Below are positions 41,403 to 50,343 of a DNA stretch of 64,000 nt, piece after piece. Both the position numbers and the translations under genes were made by a program. The first letter of the stretch is position 1; the number at the start of each line of letters is the position of its first letter. The DNA comes from Planctomycetota bacterium (lineage in GTDB: Bacteria; Planctomycetota; PUPC01; JACPCR01), in contig JACPCR010000059.1 of NCBI GenBank assembly GCA_016179685.1, positions 40,338 to 104,337 on the forward strand. Reading direction: 5' to 3'. A model generated the notes under the pieces. It made no database searches, was not told where the DNA came from, and was given only the letters and a program-made list of their open reading frames with translations.

Positions 41403-42074
41403 ATGGTATCAGCCATGAAAGGGCTTCGACATATCCATTGCTGGCTCTCCCGGACCCACTGGGGCCAACACGGGCAAGTAACCGTTGAGTTTGCACTCGT
41501 TTTCCCGATTCAACTCTTCCTGACCCTGGCGGTCATGCAACTGGCACACATGTACATGGCCAAGCTTGTGGTAAATCACAGCGCGTTCTCGGCGGCTCGC
41601 GCGGCCCTGGCGGTGACCGAAGGCACCGACTGGCAGGGATTGACCTGGCAAGATCGCGCGGGGACCGAGGCCTTGCTCGCAGCCGCCATGGTCTGCGCTC
41701 CCATCACCGGAGTGGATACGGATGGAATGAGTAGCCCGCCGTCGAGCACCGACGTCTTGGCCATACCCGGCTGGGGAGACGTCAATAGCAGGGACAGTTA
41801 CGGCCAGGATGAGCTTGCCCGATCGGATATTGCAATGAAAAAGACAAGAGTTTTTTTGACTGAACCAGCGGATCCCCAGGGCCTCGGTTCCCAGGTGACG
41901 GTCCAGGTCGAGCATGATTTCCAGCTCATCTTTGTCCCTGACCCTGGCCTTCTGGACGTCGGGTTCAAATATTCCGGAGGCAGGTTGACCCTGGCTTCGG
42001 GCTACGCTGCGCCTCATATCACCCTTCGCGAGTTCTGCACCCTCCCGCGGACATGGAACACGGGGAGTCCGTGA
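41403..42074 (+). CDS. TadE-like pilus assembly protein
   Basis: 223-residue pseudopilin of the Tad system. GQHGQVTVEFALVFPIQLFL is the TadE-type prepilin motif and helix (Glu at +5 after the Gly), placing the C-terminal 170 residues outside the membrane; TadE/TadF proteins are minor pilins needed for assembly. Begins 39 bases after cpaA. Starts at ATG 41403 or 41415 are both possible. A large hairpin and a terminator follow the gene, so the cluster may be split here into two transcripts. Confidence 0.8.
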   Translation: MVSAMKGLRHIHCWLSRTHWGQHGQVTVEFALVFPIQLFLTLAVMQLAHMYMAKLVVNHSAFSAARAALAVTEGTDWQGLTWQDRAGTEALLAAAMVCAPITGVDTDGMSSPPSSTDVLAIPGWGDVNSRDSYGQDELARSDIAMKKTRVFLTEPADPQGLGSQVTVQVEHDFQLIFVPDPGLLDVGFKYSGGRLTLASGYAAPHITLREFCTLPRTWNTGSP

Positions 42075-42082
42075 CCCGCGTA

Positions 42083-42126
42083 GTACCGAGGAACGGACGT
42101 GCGGATACACGTCCGTTCCTCGGTAC
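42083..42126 (+). other. Perfect 19-bp hairpin after the TadE-like gene
   Basis: GTACCGAGGAACGGACGTG and its exact complement flank the loop CGGATA, 9 bases after the stop codon. Not followed directly by T residues. Confidence 0.65.
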
Positions 42127-42133
42127 CAATGAG

Positions 42134-42175
42134 AATCCCTCCCCTGGGGACGAGTACGGGAGGGATTTCTATCTC
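42134..42175 (+). terminator. Intrinsic terminator within the Tad locus
   Basis: AATCCCTCCC / GGGAGGGATT form a 10-bp stem followed by TTCTATCTCGTTTCTTTTG and more T residues. It stands between the tadE-like and tadG-like genes; read-through or a new promoter would be needed for downstream genes. Confidence 0.6.
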
Positions 42176-42202
42176 GTTTCTTTTGTTTTTTAAGTGGGGG
42201 AG

Positions 42203-44563
42203 ATGACCGTGACCTCCTGGAGCGCCAATGTCCGGCAGAGGCTAGAGGCCGCACTCGGCCGAATTCATTCGGACGAGAGTGGCCAGGGATTATTCTTCGC
42301 CGCCATCAGCCTCATGGTTCTGACCTTCTTTGCCGGGACGGTCTACCGTGTGGGCTTTCTCAGTTCAACGCGCATGAAGGTGCAGAGCACCGCGGATGCG
42401 GCGGCCTTCTCGATGGCGTTGACCGAGGCCAATGCGATGAGCGCCCTGGCATGGGTCAACGAGGGTGTCGCCCAGACCCAGTACCACCTCATGCGCTATG
42501 CCGTGGACGTCGTGGTAACGGCGGTGGACCTTGAATATGCCAAGCCGGGCCCGCGCAGCCCCGGCCGTCGGCCGGACCCGAACGTCGATCCCAATCAGGC
42601 CCAACAGGCCTATGACGACGCTTACGATCGGGCTCAAGAGAGCATTCCCGCCGGCAAGCGTTACCTGCAGCAATTGAGTGAGCTACAAGATGATATCATC
42701 GCCAAGCTGCCCAATAACAAGCTGCGGTCGGGGCTGTACAACAAGGCCGGAGCAGCCTTTGCCATGAGTGAAGGACACTCGGGCCGACGCGGGGTGAAGT
42801 TGGCCACCGTGTTCCCCGACTACGAGGATTTCGACCCGACCCGCTACCTGGAGAATGAGACCGACACCGAGCGGTTCGGGTCCCATGTGGTCGGGGACGC
42901 CCAACACCCACAGCAGGGGTCCTATCCACGTTGGGTCGCCTGGTTCGATGCAGGCATTCGTGGCGACCCGTACACCGGAGTGGATTATTACACGGGGCAG
43001 AATATTCCCAACTGGCGCTACTGGGATACGGAGCGGTCCACCTATGACCAGGTGACCGGGATATGGGACTTGGTGCCGCGCACCTTCGCCCGGCAGGGCA
43101 GGTTGTTCTTCCCCAATGCGGTCTATACCTCCGCCGGATGGCCCCATCTGGTCGAAGAGGACCCGACTGAAGCGGTGGAACTGGGGAAAGGGTACGAGGT
43201 GGGCGACACCGTCCTGAAGGTGGGCAGCCTGTGGCTTCTGAAGGACCGAACCGGGCCAGGCGGCACTCCCCAGCCCCAGAATGCGTCCAATCCTTACCAG
43301 ACGCCCTTCTACATACAAATCCAGGGTCGCCGATGGGAAAACGACCGAATCGTGAACAACCCGCCGGAAATCCATACGGTCACCAGCGTCAACGAGGCGT
43401 CGAACGAGTTGATTCTTCAGGACGGGCTGCAAAACGAGATTTGGATATGGTTGGACACGACGGCTCAGGGCCCCTGCCAACAGTACCAGAGTGGCAACAT
43501 GGAACCGGGGTGCGTGGCCAAGGACATCGGAGGCGAAACGCATTACTTCAGAAGCAACTACCCGGCGGTCTTGCACGGCCGATACTTGCTCTATACGGAC
43601 CAGTCCGGAGACCCTCAAAGGGTGTTCTATCCCATTTATCTCGGTTACAACCCGGGCGACCATATCTATTGCCAGACACGGGGTCCCTGCTGGGATGACC
43701 GGGAAATCCTCCAGTCGGAAACTCCATCGACCGTGCTGACGGGTCCCACGGGGTACATCCTGGAAAACGATGTGGTACGCGCGTGTCCTACCTGCGGACT
43801 GCAGGGCAGGCCCGGAGTGGATTACGATGGCGACCGCAAGACGGACGTCCGCCTGTTCGCCTGGCATGCCTACCACCGGCAGGGGACCGTCGAGCTGGAC
43901 GAAAGCGACTACATGGACGTGCGGGTGTTTGAGGAGGTGGCTGACCCGCGGATACCGGATGGACGAAACATCGGGGATTCGCTCGATAATCAGAACCAGT
44001 CCGCATACGGCGAGTCGCCCGCATCGCCGCCTCTGGTCCTCACCGAAGAGTTCTTCAAGTGGGGGATGAGCGCGGCCCTGTGGATGCCCAAGCATAACCG
44101 AGCGATGATCCTGCCGGATTCCTGGGAGCCTCAGTGGGGCTACTTCGGTCTGGCCAGCGCCAGACCAGCGGTCTGGGACCCTCAGGAGGGCAAGTGGATC
44201 GTCGATTTCACTGATGAACAGGATCCCCAACAGGCGCGGACAGACTGGCTGGCCGGCCTGTCGAATCTCTATCTCACGGACTGGCAGGCGAGGCTCGTTT
44301 CGTCGTCGCGTTTGATCCAGGATTTCGATAAGCAAGCAGGTTATTCCGAAGGCATCAATATGCTGCTGGACAAGTTGGTCAACAGCAGCCGGACGTATGA
44401 CGAGCAGAACCAGACCTACACGGCAGTGATGAGCGGCCAGGCCGCCCCCACCCCTCCGGAAGGAGAGATGCGGGATGTCCTGGATGAATTGATGAATCCG
44501 GACAACGATCAGCATGGTCTGAACATCCTCGATTCGGATGTCGAAGACCTCGTCCACCATTAG
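42203..44563 (+). CDS. TadG-like pilus-assembly protein
   Basis: 786-residue protein anchored by an N-terminal helix, GQGLFFAAISLMVLTFFAGT, followed by SSTRMKVQSTADAAAFSMAL, the sequence pattern by which Tad proteins with a putative pilus-assembly N-terminal domain (TadG) are recognised. The large external part is Tyr-, Asp- and Pro-rich with three Cys pairs (one CPTCG) that could form disulfides. It has no von Willebrand metal site that I can see, though many TadG proteins do. ATG 42203 lies 2 bases after a GGGGGAG site; GTG 42194 is the alternative. Function probably minor pilin or tip/anchor. Confidence 0.75.
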   Translation: MTVTSWSANVRQRLEAALGRIHSDESGQGLFFAAISLMVLTFFAGTVYRVGFLSSTRMKVQSTADAAAFSMALTEANAMSALAWVNEGVAQTQYHLMRYAVDVVVTAVDLEYAKPGPRSPGRRPDPNVDPNQAQQAYDDAYDRAQESIPAGKRYLQQLSELQDDIIAKLPNNKLRSGLYNKAGAAFAMSEGHSGRRGVKLATVFPDYEDFDPTRYLENETDTERFGSHVVGDAQHPQQGSYPRWVAWFDAGIRGDPYTGVDYYTGQNIPNWRYWDTERSTYDQVTGIWDLVPRTFARQGRLFFPNAVYTSAGWPHLVEEDPTEAVELGKGYEVGDTVLKVGSLWLLKDRTGPGGTPQPQNASNPYQTPFYIQIQGRRWENDRIVNNPPEIHTVTSVNEASNELILQDGLQNEIWIWLDTTAQGPCQQYQSGNMEPGCVAKDIGGETHYFRSNYPAVLHGRYLLYTDQSGDPQRVFYPIYLGYNPGDHIYCQTRGPCWDDREILQSETPSTVLTGPTGYILENDVVRACPTCGLQGRPGVDYDGDRKTDVRLFAWHAYHRQGTVELDESDYMDVRVFEEVADPRIPDGRNIGDSLDNQNQSAYGESPASPPLVLTEEFFKWGMSAALWMPKHNRAMILPDSWEPQWGYFGLASARPAVWDPQEGKWIVDFTDEQDPQQARTDWLAGLSNLYLTDWQARLVSSSRLIQDFDKQAGYSEGINMLLDKLVNSSRTYDEQNQTYTAVMSGQAAPTPPEGEMRDVLDELMNPDNDQHGLNILDSDVEDLVHH

Positions 44564-44592
44564 GCGCTTGGGGCGCCAAACTTGAAAAAATT
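44563..44592 (-). repeat. Partial copy of the family B repeat tail
   Basis: GCGCTTGGGGCGCCAAACTT on the plus strand is close to the reverse complement of the tail of the 31922 repeat. It occupies the gap between the tadG-like and the next tadE-like gene. Confidence 0.5.
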
Positions 44593-44618
44593 TGAGAGAA
44601 CCTCTACGGGAGGCAACG

Positions 44619-45533
44619 ATGAAAAGTCAGGTCAGTGAGGAACAGGGATCGGCCACGGTCGAATTCTGCATCACGCTGCCCATGTACCTCTTTATTTTTT
44701 ATGGCGTGCTGTTCTTCGGCCAGGCGACCTTCGTGGACCAGGAGATGAATCTCGCCCGAGCTTACGCCACCTTCAACCTCGGGCAGGATTCCGACGGCCA
44801 ATTGAACTTGAATGTCCTGAGCAGCTTCGTGGGAAGCCTCAATGTGGAAGCCATCGGCCGCAAGAGCCTCCCGGTCGTTCCAACCCAAGACGTGGACCAA
44901 AATGGCCAGGACGACAAGTGGGTCGATCAAACGCGCATCCGCCTCACTTCTAGTGGACTGCGGGAAGAGTGGCTGGAAGGTTCAGGGTGGACCGACGTGA
45001 CGGACCAGTTCCCGTCGTCAACGGGCCCCTTCTCGAACTTCAACCAGCCCCTGTCCGGCGGGAGCGCCCCAACGGCGAACGCGCTCTGGATGAACTCCTC
45101 CCAGACCATCCTGAAGTACACCTACTCGCCCAGCTTTGTCCGTTTCATCTATGGTGAGCAGCCTCTCACCACGGCACAATATCTCACTTATGATTTGGAG
45201 GGGTCGCTCCCCGCTCAAAACTGCCGCGACTGCCACAGCAGCCTGGTGCCTCAAACCAATCAAAGGCTGACGGCGAGTTCCTACAGGGGCCGGCAGCAGC
45301 GGCAGGGACTCCTGCCCGTGTCGGGAAGCGAGGATTACCTCTGGAGTCATCTGCGGGTCATGGACATGCTGCAGCTCATCACGGCGAATGGGAAGACGCC
45401 GGTCCCGGACACCGATGCGATGCCGCCAGCGGACCAGATCGATGCGGCGAGCGCAGCGGGGCAACTGCTCCGGCCCGACCGATGGGACCCGAGCTATGTG
45501 CTGAATTACGAGACGGACGGCAACCCGTGGTGA
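44619..45533 (+). CDS. TadE-family pilus protein, second copy
   Basis: 304 residues; GGGAGG lies 7 bases before ATG 44619. EEQGSATVEFCITLPMYLFI has the Gly|Ser cleavage site and Glu at +5 of TadE-like pseudopilins. The external domain is unusually long and contains NCRDCHSS, a CxxCH-like sequence that matches a haem c attachment motif only by form (C-R-D-C-H). With one such motif it could be a genuine c-type cytochrome pilin or chance. Following genes are cpaB and FHA-cpaF. Confidence 0.75.
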   Translation: MKSQVSEEQGSATVEFCITLPMYLFIFYGVLFFGQATFVDQEMNLARAYATFNLGQDSDGQLNLNVLSSFVGSLNVEAIGRKSLPVVPTQDVDQNGQDDKWVDQTRIRLTSSGLREEWLEGSGWTDVTDQFPSSTGPFSNFNQPLSGGSAPTANALWMNSSQTILKYTYSPSFVRFIYGEQPLTTAQYLTYDLEGSLPAQNCRDCHSSLVPQTNQRLTASSYRGRQQRQGLLPVSGSEDYLWSHLRVMDMLQLITANGKTPVPDTDAMPPADQIDAASAAGQLLRPDRWDPSYVLNYETDGNPW

Positions 45534-45645
45534 ATGCGAACGGGACGGCGGCCGCGTTTTTCGCTATGATCGGATTGTTCTTCTTGCGAGGAATCCCGGC
45601 GACGACGAGATTCCCCCACCATCCTTACCCCTGCGGAGGACGGAC

Positions 45646-46485
45646 GTGAAGTCCAAGGTCGCACTGCTGATTGCCATCGTGCTGGGAGTGCTGGCGGCCC
45701 TCGCCGTCCGCCAATACGTGACTCAGAAAGAGGTTGCCATCTATGAGGGGAAAAAACCGGTCGAGATCATCGTCGCCCGGCGCGAAATCCATGAGGGCGA
45801 AGCCCTGACGGGACCCTCGATCGAGGCCAAGCAGTTCCCCAAGGACTATCTTCCCCCGGATTCCATCTCCTGGAGCGATCATTCCATGACCATCGGACGG
45901 AAGGTGAGCCGATTGGTGAAACGGGGAGACCCGATCCAGTGGGCTGACCTGATCGAAAAGGAGGAGGAGAAGGAGACAGGCATGCAAAGCCGGCTCGCCA
46001 TCGAGGAGCGAGCGATCACCTTGAGCGTCACCCGCACCAGCGGGGTGGGAGGGATGATCCGGCCGGGGGACCGCATCGACCTGTATGCAACGTTCCGGAA
46101 GCAGGGCCCGCAGCGTGCGGAGGGAGCATCCCTGGAGACGTACCCCATCCTGAGGAATGTCCAGGTTTTGGCGACGGACCAGAATTTAAGCGCGAAGGAC
46201 GTGATGGCGGCAAGGCGTTCCGCCTCGGCCAAAGAAAGTTATACTTCCTTGACGCTGAACGTCTCGCCGCAGGAAGTCGGCGTCCTCCTGCACGCCACGG
46301 AAACCGGCAACCTGACGGCCGTACTGAGGAACAGCAGTTATCCGAAGGACCTCAGCGCCCCGCAGAAAGTGACGTCCGAGAACTTCTGGCAGCTCATGGA
46401 GCAGGCGGCCGAGGTGCGCCGGGCGAAACTGAGTCCCCAGGAGCAGCCCAGTGACGGCGATGCTGGCGCCGAGGAGGCTCCTTGA
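45646..46485 (+). CDS. cpaB: Flp pilus assembly protein CpaB/RcpC
   Basis: 279 residues; GTG 45646 with GGAGG 6 bases upstream. N-terminal membrane span (VALLIAIVLGVLAALAV), then the SAF domain VEIIVARREIHEGEALTGPS and the RcpC C-terminal part with SVTRTSGVGGMIRPGDRIDL. CpaB acts in the periplasm next to the secretin and is thought to help pilus biogenesis or modification. It precedes FHA-cpaF as in most Tad operons; a repeat element separates them. No CpaC secretin or CpaE/TadZ lies between, where they usually are. Confidence 0.92.
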   Translation: MKSKVALLIAIVLGVLAALAVRQYVTQKEVAIYEGKKPVEIIVARREIHEGEALTGPSIEAKQFPKDYLPPDSISWSDHSMTIGRKVSRLVKRGDPIQWADLIEKEEEKETGMQSRLAIEERAITLSVTRTSGVGGMIRPGDRIDLYATFRKQGPQRAEGASLETYPILRNVQVLATDQNLSAKDVMAARRSASAKESYTSLTLNVSPQEVGVLLHATETGNLTAVLRNSSYPKDLSAPQKVTSENFWQLMEQAAEVRRAKLSPQEQPSDGDAGAEEAP

Positions 46486-46506
46486 TGATCGATGCCGGAA
46501 GTGCCA

Positions 46507-46665
46507 ATTGAAATCCACTGCGCCCTTCGGGCGCTCGGATTTCAGAGCCAGGGTTGGCCCGGCTTCGCCGGCCCAACGCTGGCGGGGAAACGGAAGCCTT
46601 GAAAAAGCACAACTCAAACCTAAAAGGTCTTTTCAAGCTTGGGGCCTGAAGCGCCTAACGCGCCA
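46507..46665 (+). repeat. Composite two-hairpin repeat, family B (copy 3)
   Basis: Same order as the copy at 31922: GAAATCCACTGCGCCC / GGGCGCTCGGATTTC, then GCCAGGGTTGGCCCGG / CCGGCCCAACGCTGGC, then an A-rich stretch and CAAGCTTGGGGCCTGAAGCG. It fills the 331-base gap between cpaB and FHA-cpaF. Confidence 0.75.
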
Positions 46666-46816
46666 CCCCTCCCGGGGCGTCGTTTCTCCCAACCCTGTCC
46701 CCATGGGAGGGATGCTGCGGAAGAAATGGCGGGTCGGTCGCTTCCAGTTCCCGCCCGTCCCATTTCCTCGCCGGGCCTCGAATATCCTCGTTGCTGAAAA
46801 AGTCCTTTCCCTCGCT

Positions 46817-48520
46817 ATGCCGAAACTGTACATCATTGATCAGACCACCGGAGACTCGACGGAGTACTCGCTGGAAAAGACCCTGACCAGCATAGGGAAG
46901 AAACCGGGCAACGATATCTTGCTGGACCGGCACAATATTTCCCGCGATCATTGCCAGATTCTCCAGATCAACGGCGGTTACCTGGTTCGGGACCTGGACA
47001 GCCGAAACGGGACGTATGTAAACGGGCAACGCGTGTCCTCCGATACCCCCCTGGCTTCCGGAATGATGATCCAGCTCGGAGACTTCGTCCTCCGCTTTCT
47101 GGACGAAAGCGCCGGTCCGGCTGCCGCGGAGGCGAAACCTCGGCCGACGCCACGGCCCGCCACGCCTCCCCCTCCTCCTTCCTCGGCCGGCGAAAGGAAG
47201 GGGCCAGTCGGGCCGGCCGATGAGATGGCGGAGCGCCGAAAATTGGCCATTGCCGTCAAAAAGAAGATTCACGAGCAGCTCATCAAAGAATTGAATCTCA
47301 AACAGATGGACCTGACGAAGGAGACTCCGGAGGAGTTGCGCATCAAGACCACCCCCGTGGTGGAAAAAATTGTCGGTCAAATCCGGCAGCGCCTTCCCGC
47401 TGGGATGGACCCTGCGGCGCTCATCAAGGAAGTGGTGGACGAGGCGGTAGCGCTGGGCCCCTTGGAGGACCTGTTGGCCGACCCGGAGGTCGATGAGATC
47501 ATGGTGAACAACTGGGACACCATTTACGTGGAACGGCACGGGAAGATTGTCAGGGTGGAAGACAAGTATTTCACGGACAACCGCCAGTTGATCTCGATCA
47601 TACGCCGGATTCTGGCCCCGATTTCGAGGCGCATCGATGAGAGCAGTCCTATGGTGGACGCGAGGCTTCCCATCGGTTCCCGTGTCAACGCGATCATTCC
47701 TCCGCTCGCCATCTCCGGGCCAACGCTCACCATCCGAAAGTTCGCGACGGACCCTTTCACTGTGGACGATCTCATCCGGTTCGGCAGCTTGACCAAACGG
47801 ATGGCGGCCTTCCTTACCTTGTGCGTCGAGCAGCGCAAGAACGTGCTCGTCTCCGGAGGCACCGGCAGCGGCAAGACCACGCTCCTCAACGTCCTCTCGA
47901 ATTTTATTCCGGAGAGGGAGCGCATCGTGACGATCGAGGACGCTGCGGAACTCAAGCTCATGAAACCCCACGTGGTGTCGCTGGAATCGAAGCCCCCGAA
48001 CATCGAGGGGAAGGGCGCCATTCCGATCCGCGACCTGGTGAAGAATAGCCTGCGCATGAGGCCCGACCGCATCGTCGTGGGTGAGTGCCGCGGCGGTGAA
48101 GCCCTCGATATGTTGCAGGCCATGAACACCGGCCACGATGGGTCCCTGACCACCCTTCACGCCAATTCTACCAAGGATGCCATCAACCGCCTGGAGACCC
48201 TGGTCCTCATGTCCGGCATGGAACTGCCATCCCGCGCCATCCGGGAGCAGATCGCCTCGGCGGTGAATGTGATCGTGCAGCAGGCCCGCCTCTCCGACGG
48301 CAGCCGCAAAGTCACCTGCATCTCAGAAATCCTCGGGATCGAAGGCGATGAGGTCCTGCTCCAGGACGTCTACCGCTTCGAGCAGACCGGTTACAATCCG
48401 CAGGGGAGGGTACAGGGTCGGTACGTCGCCACGGGCGCCGTACCGAAGTTCGTCCAGGACCTCGTGGCCCGTGGCATTCGGGTGGACATGGGCATGTTCG
48501 ACCGGGGCGAGGCGTCCTGA
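46817..48520 (+). CDS. cpaF: FHA domain fused to CpaF/TadA pilus ATPase
   Basis: Secretion ATPase that powers Tad pilus assembly, with an added N-terminal FHA domain. Residues 1-100: FHA with KKPGNDILL, ISRDHCQI and RDLDSRNGTYVNGQRV, the phosphothreonine-binding residues all present. A Pro-rich linker leads to the CpaF core: N-terminal helical domain, PLEDLLADPEVDEIMVNN, Walker A GGTGSGKTT (about 347-355), Asp box TIEDAAELKL, and Walker B/His-box RPDRIVVGECRGGEALDML. Hexameric at the inner membrane with TadB/TadC. ATG 46817 is the first start after which FHA begins. The FHA offers direct control by Ser/Thr kinases; FHA-CpaF fusions occur in some other phyla too. Confidence 0.95.
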   Translation: MPKLYIIDQTTGDSTEYSLEKTLTSIGKKPGNDILLDRHNISRDHCQILQINGGYLVRDLDSRNGTYVNGQRVSSDTPLASGMMIQLGDFVLRFLDESAGPAAAEAKPRPTPRPATPPPPPSSAGERKGPVGPADEMAERRKLAIAVKKKIHEQLIKELNLKQMDLTKETPEELRIKTTPVVEKIVGQIRQRLPAGMDPAALIKEVVDEAVALGPLEDLLADPEVDEIMVNNWDTIYVERHGKIVRVEDKYFTDNRQLISIIRRILAPISRRIDESSPMVDARLPIGSRVNAIIPPLAISGPTLTIRKFATDPFTVDDLIRFGSLTKRMAAFLTLCVEQRKNVLVSGGTGSGKTTLLNVLSNFIPERERIVTIEDAAELKLMKPHVVSLESKPPNIEGKGAIPIRDLVKNSLRMRPDRIVVGECRGGEALDMLQAMNTGHDGSLTTLHANSTKDAINRLETLVLMSGMELPSRAIREQIASAVNVIVQQARLSDGSRKVTCISEILGIEGDEVLLQDVYRFEQTGYNPQGRVQGRYVATGAVPKFVQDLVARGIRVDMGMFDRGEAS

Positions 48521-48540
48521 GGCGTGCGGCAGTGAGAGCC

Positions 48541-49401
48541 ATGAATCCGGACCTTTACGTCTATCTCGCCATGGCCTCGGCTTTCGGCGCCGCCCTCTGC
48601 TTCGGCTACGTCGGCATTGTCCTGTTCGGACACGGATGGGTCAGCTACGAGGAACGTTACGTCAAGGGCGCTGCCCGGACCCTCGAGTCCATGTACCTGA
48701 CCATCCCCGTCCAGAACCTGATCTACCTCTCCGTCCTTTCCTTCCTCCTCGTCATGCTCCTGGTGGGCTTCCTTTCCGGGAATTTCTTGGTGGGTACCTG
48801 CTTCGGCCTCGTCGCCTTCTCCGTCCCCAAGATCGCCCTCGTCTTCATGAAGAGCCGCCGCGACAAGATGTTCAACCTCCAGTTGATTGACGCCCTCAAC
48901 AGTTGCAGCAACTCTCTCAAGGCCGGCCTCACCCTGAACCAGGCCTTCGACCAGATTCAGGAAGAGATGGAGAACCCCATCAGCCAGGAGTTCCGGATGC
49001 TCAATCAGCAGCTCAGGCTGGGCGTGTCCCTCGAGGACGGCCTCCACGACATGCTCCGCCGGATGCCCGGACAGGACATGGAGCTGGTGGTGACGGCGAC
49101 GATCATTGCTCGGGACATCGGCGGCAATCTTCCCGAAGTCTTCAGCAACATTGCGGAAACCATCCGGCAGCGCCACTCCATCGAGGGCAAAATCCGAGCC
49201 CTGACGGCCCAGGGGAAAGCCCAGGCGGTAGTCATCTGCCTGCTCCCCATCTTCATCGGCGTCGGACTCAACCTGGTCTCTCCAGACCTCATGCGGCCCA
49301 TGTTCGAGACGGTGTACGGGTGGGCCATCATTGCCGTGATCTTCGTGATGGAACTGATCGGGGCACTCATTATCCGAAAGATCGTGACCATCGACGTTTG
49401 A
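48541..49401 (+). CDS. tadB: Tad inner-membrane platform protein TadB
   Basis: Type II secretion F-domain protein, 286 residues, with spans at the N-terminus, around residues 62-100 and at the C-terminus, and the cytoplasmic helical domain LIDALNSCSNSLKAGLTLNQ with GVSLEDGLHDMLRR and ARDIGGNLPEVFSNIA. It forms the platform with TadC that transfers pilin under CpaF control. ATG 48541 is 20 bases after the cpaF stop; GTG 48532 is in frame. TadC follows after 3 bases. Confidence 0.93.
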   Translation: MNPDLYVYLAMASAFGAALCFGYVGIVLFGHGWVSYEERYVKGAARTLESMYLTIPVQNLIYLSVLSFLLVMLLVGFLSGNFLVGTCFGLVAFSVPKIALVFMKSRRDKMFNLQLIDALNSCSNSLKAGLTLNQAFDQIQEEMENPISQEFRMLNQQLRLGVSLEDGLHDMLRRMPGQDMELVVTATIIARDIGGNLPEVFSNIAETIRQRHSIEGKIRALTAQGKAQAVVICLLPIFIGVGLNLVSPDLMRPMFETVYGWAIIAVIFVMELIGALIIRKIVTIDV

Positions 49402-49404
49402 CCG

Positions 49405-50340
49405 ATGTCCGAATACCTGCGCGATTATTATGACCCGTGGATGTACGTGCTGGCAGGGGCCAGCCTGACCCTCTTCGTCTGGTCCCTGTATTCCATCTAC
49501 CAGGACCTGCTCTCCGCCATGCCGGGCGCGGACTCGAAACGGGCCCAGGAGTTTTCTTCCCCGCTCTTCCGCATCCTCATCAATTTCGCCCGGCCCCTGG
49601 AACATCTCATCCGCCCCTACGCCGAAAAAGCCGAAAGGCGCTTCCAGGAAACGGGTCAGCAATCCTTCTTCCTCGTCTTTCACCGGAAGCTGGCCGCGGA
49701 CCTCAGGGCCGGCGGCAATCCGGAAGGCATCACCGCGGACGAATTCGTCGGACTCATCCTTCTGAGCACCTTCCTCGGCGTCCTGGCCGGTTACGTCTGC
49801 TTCCTCATGTACCCGGCACAGGTCCTCATCTTCGCCTTTGGAATGGGCGGGTTCCTCCTGCCCAGGGTCTGGCTCTCCGACCTCATTAAGCACCGGCGCA
49901 GGTCGATCCGCAAGTCACTGCCCTATGCTTTGGACCTGCTGACGCTGGCCGTGGAGGCCGGACTCGATTTCACCACGGCCCTGGCCCGGATCGGGGAACG
50001 GCTGGGGGCCACGCCTCTGGCCACGGAGTTCCGAATCTTGCTCCAGGAGATTCAGATGGGGAAGGTCCGAACGGACGCCCTGCGCGACATGGCCGAACGC
50101 GTCTCCGTCTACGAGCTGACCTCCGTCGTCAGCTCCCTGACTCAAACGGACGAGCTGGGGGCGCCCCTCGGCCCCGTCCTCCGTATCCAGGCCGAATATA
50201 TCCGGGTTCGCAGGGCCCAGGAGGCGGAGGAAATGGCGATGAAAGCGCCCGTCAAGCTGCTTTTTCCCTTGATCGTGTTCATCTTCCCGACCGCGTTTAT
50301 TATGATATTCGGGCCGTTGGCCCTGAAATACCTCCTGTAA
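49405..50340 (+). CDS. tadC: Tad inner-membrane platform protein TadC
   Basis: Second type II secretion F-domain protein, 311 residues: LPYALDLLTLAVEAGLDFTT, GATPLATEFRILLQEIQMGK, then the C-terminal span pair ending LFPLIVFIFPTAFIMIFGPL. Partner of TadB. It starts 3 bases after the tadB stop, so they are coupled; the DUF192 gene starts 3 bases after its stop. Confidence 0.93.
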   Translation: MSEYLRDYYDPWMYVLAGASLTLFVWSLYSIYQDLLSAMPGADSKRAQEFSSPLFRILINFARPLEHLIRPYAEKAERRFQETGQQSFFLVFHRKLAADLRAGGNPEGITADEFVGLILLSTFLGVLAGYVCFLMYPAQVLIFAFGMGGFLLPRVWLSDLIKHRRRSIRKSLPYALDLLTLAVEAGLDFTTALARIGERLGATPLATEFRILLQEIQMGKVRTDALRDMAERVSVYELTSVVSSLTQTDELGAPLGPVLRIQAEYIRVRRAQEAEEMAMKAPVKLLFPLIVFIFPTAFIMIFGPLALKYLL

Positions 50341-50343
50341 CCC

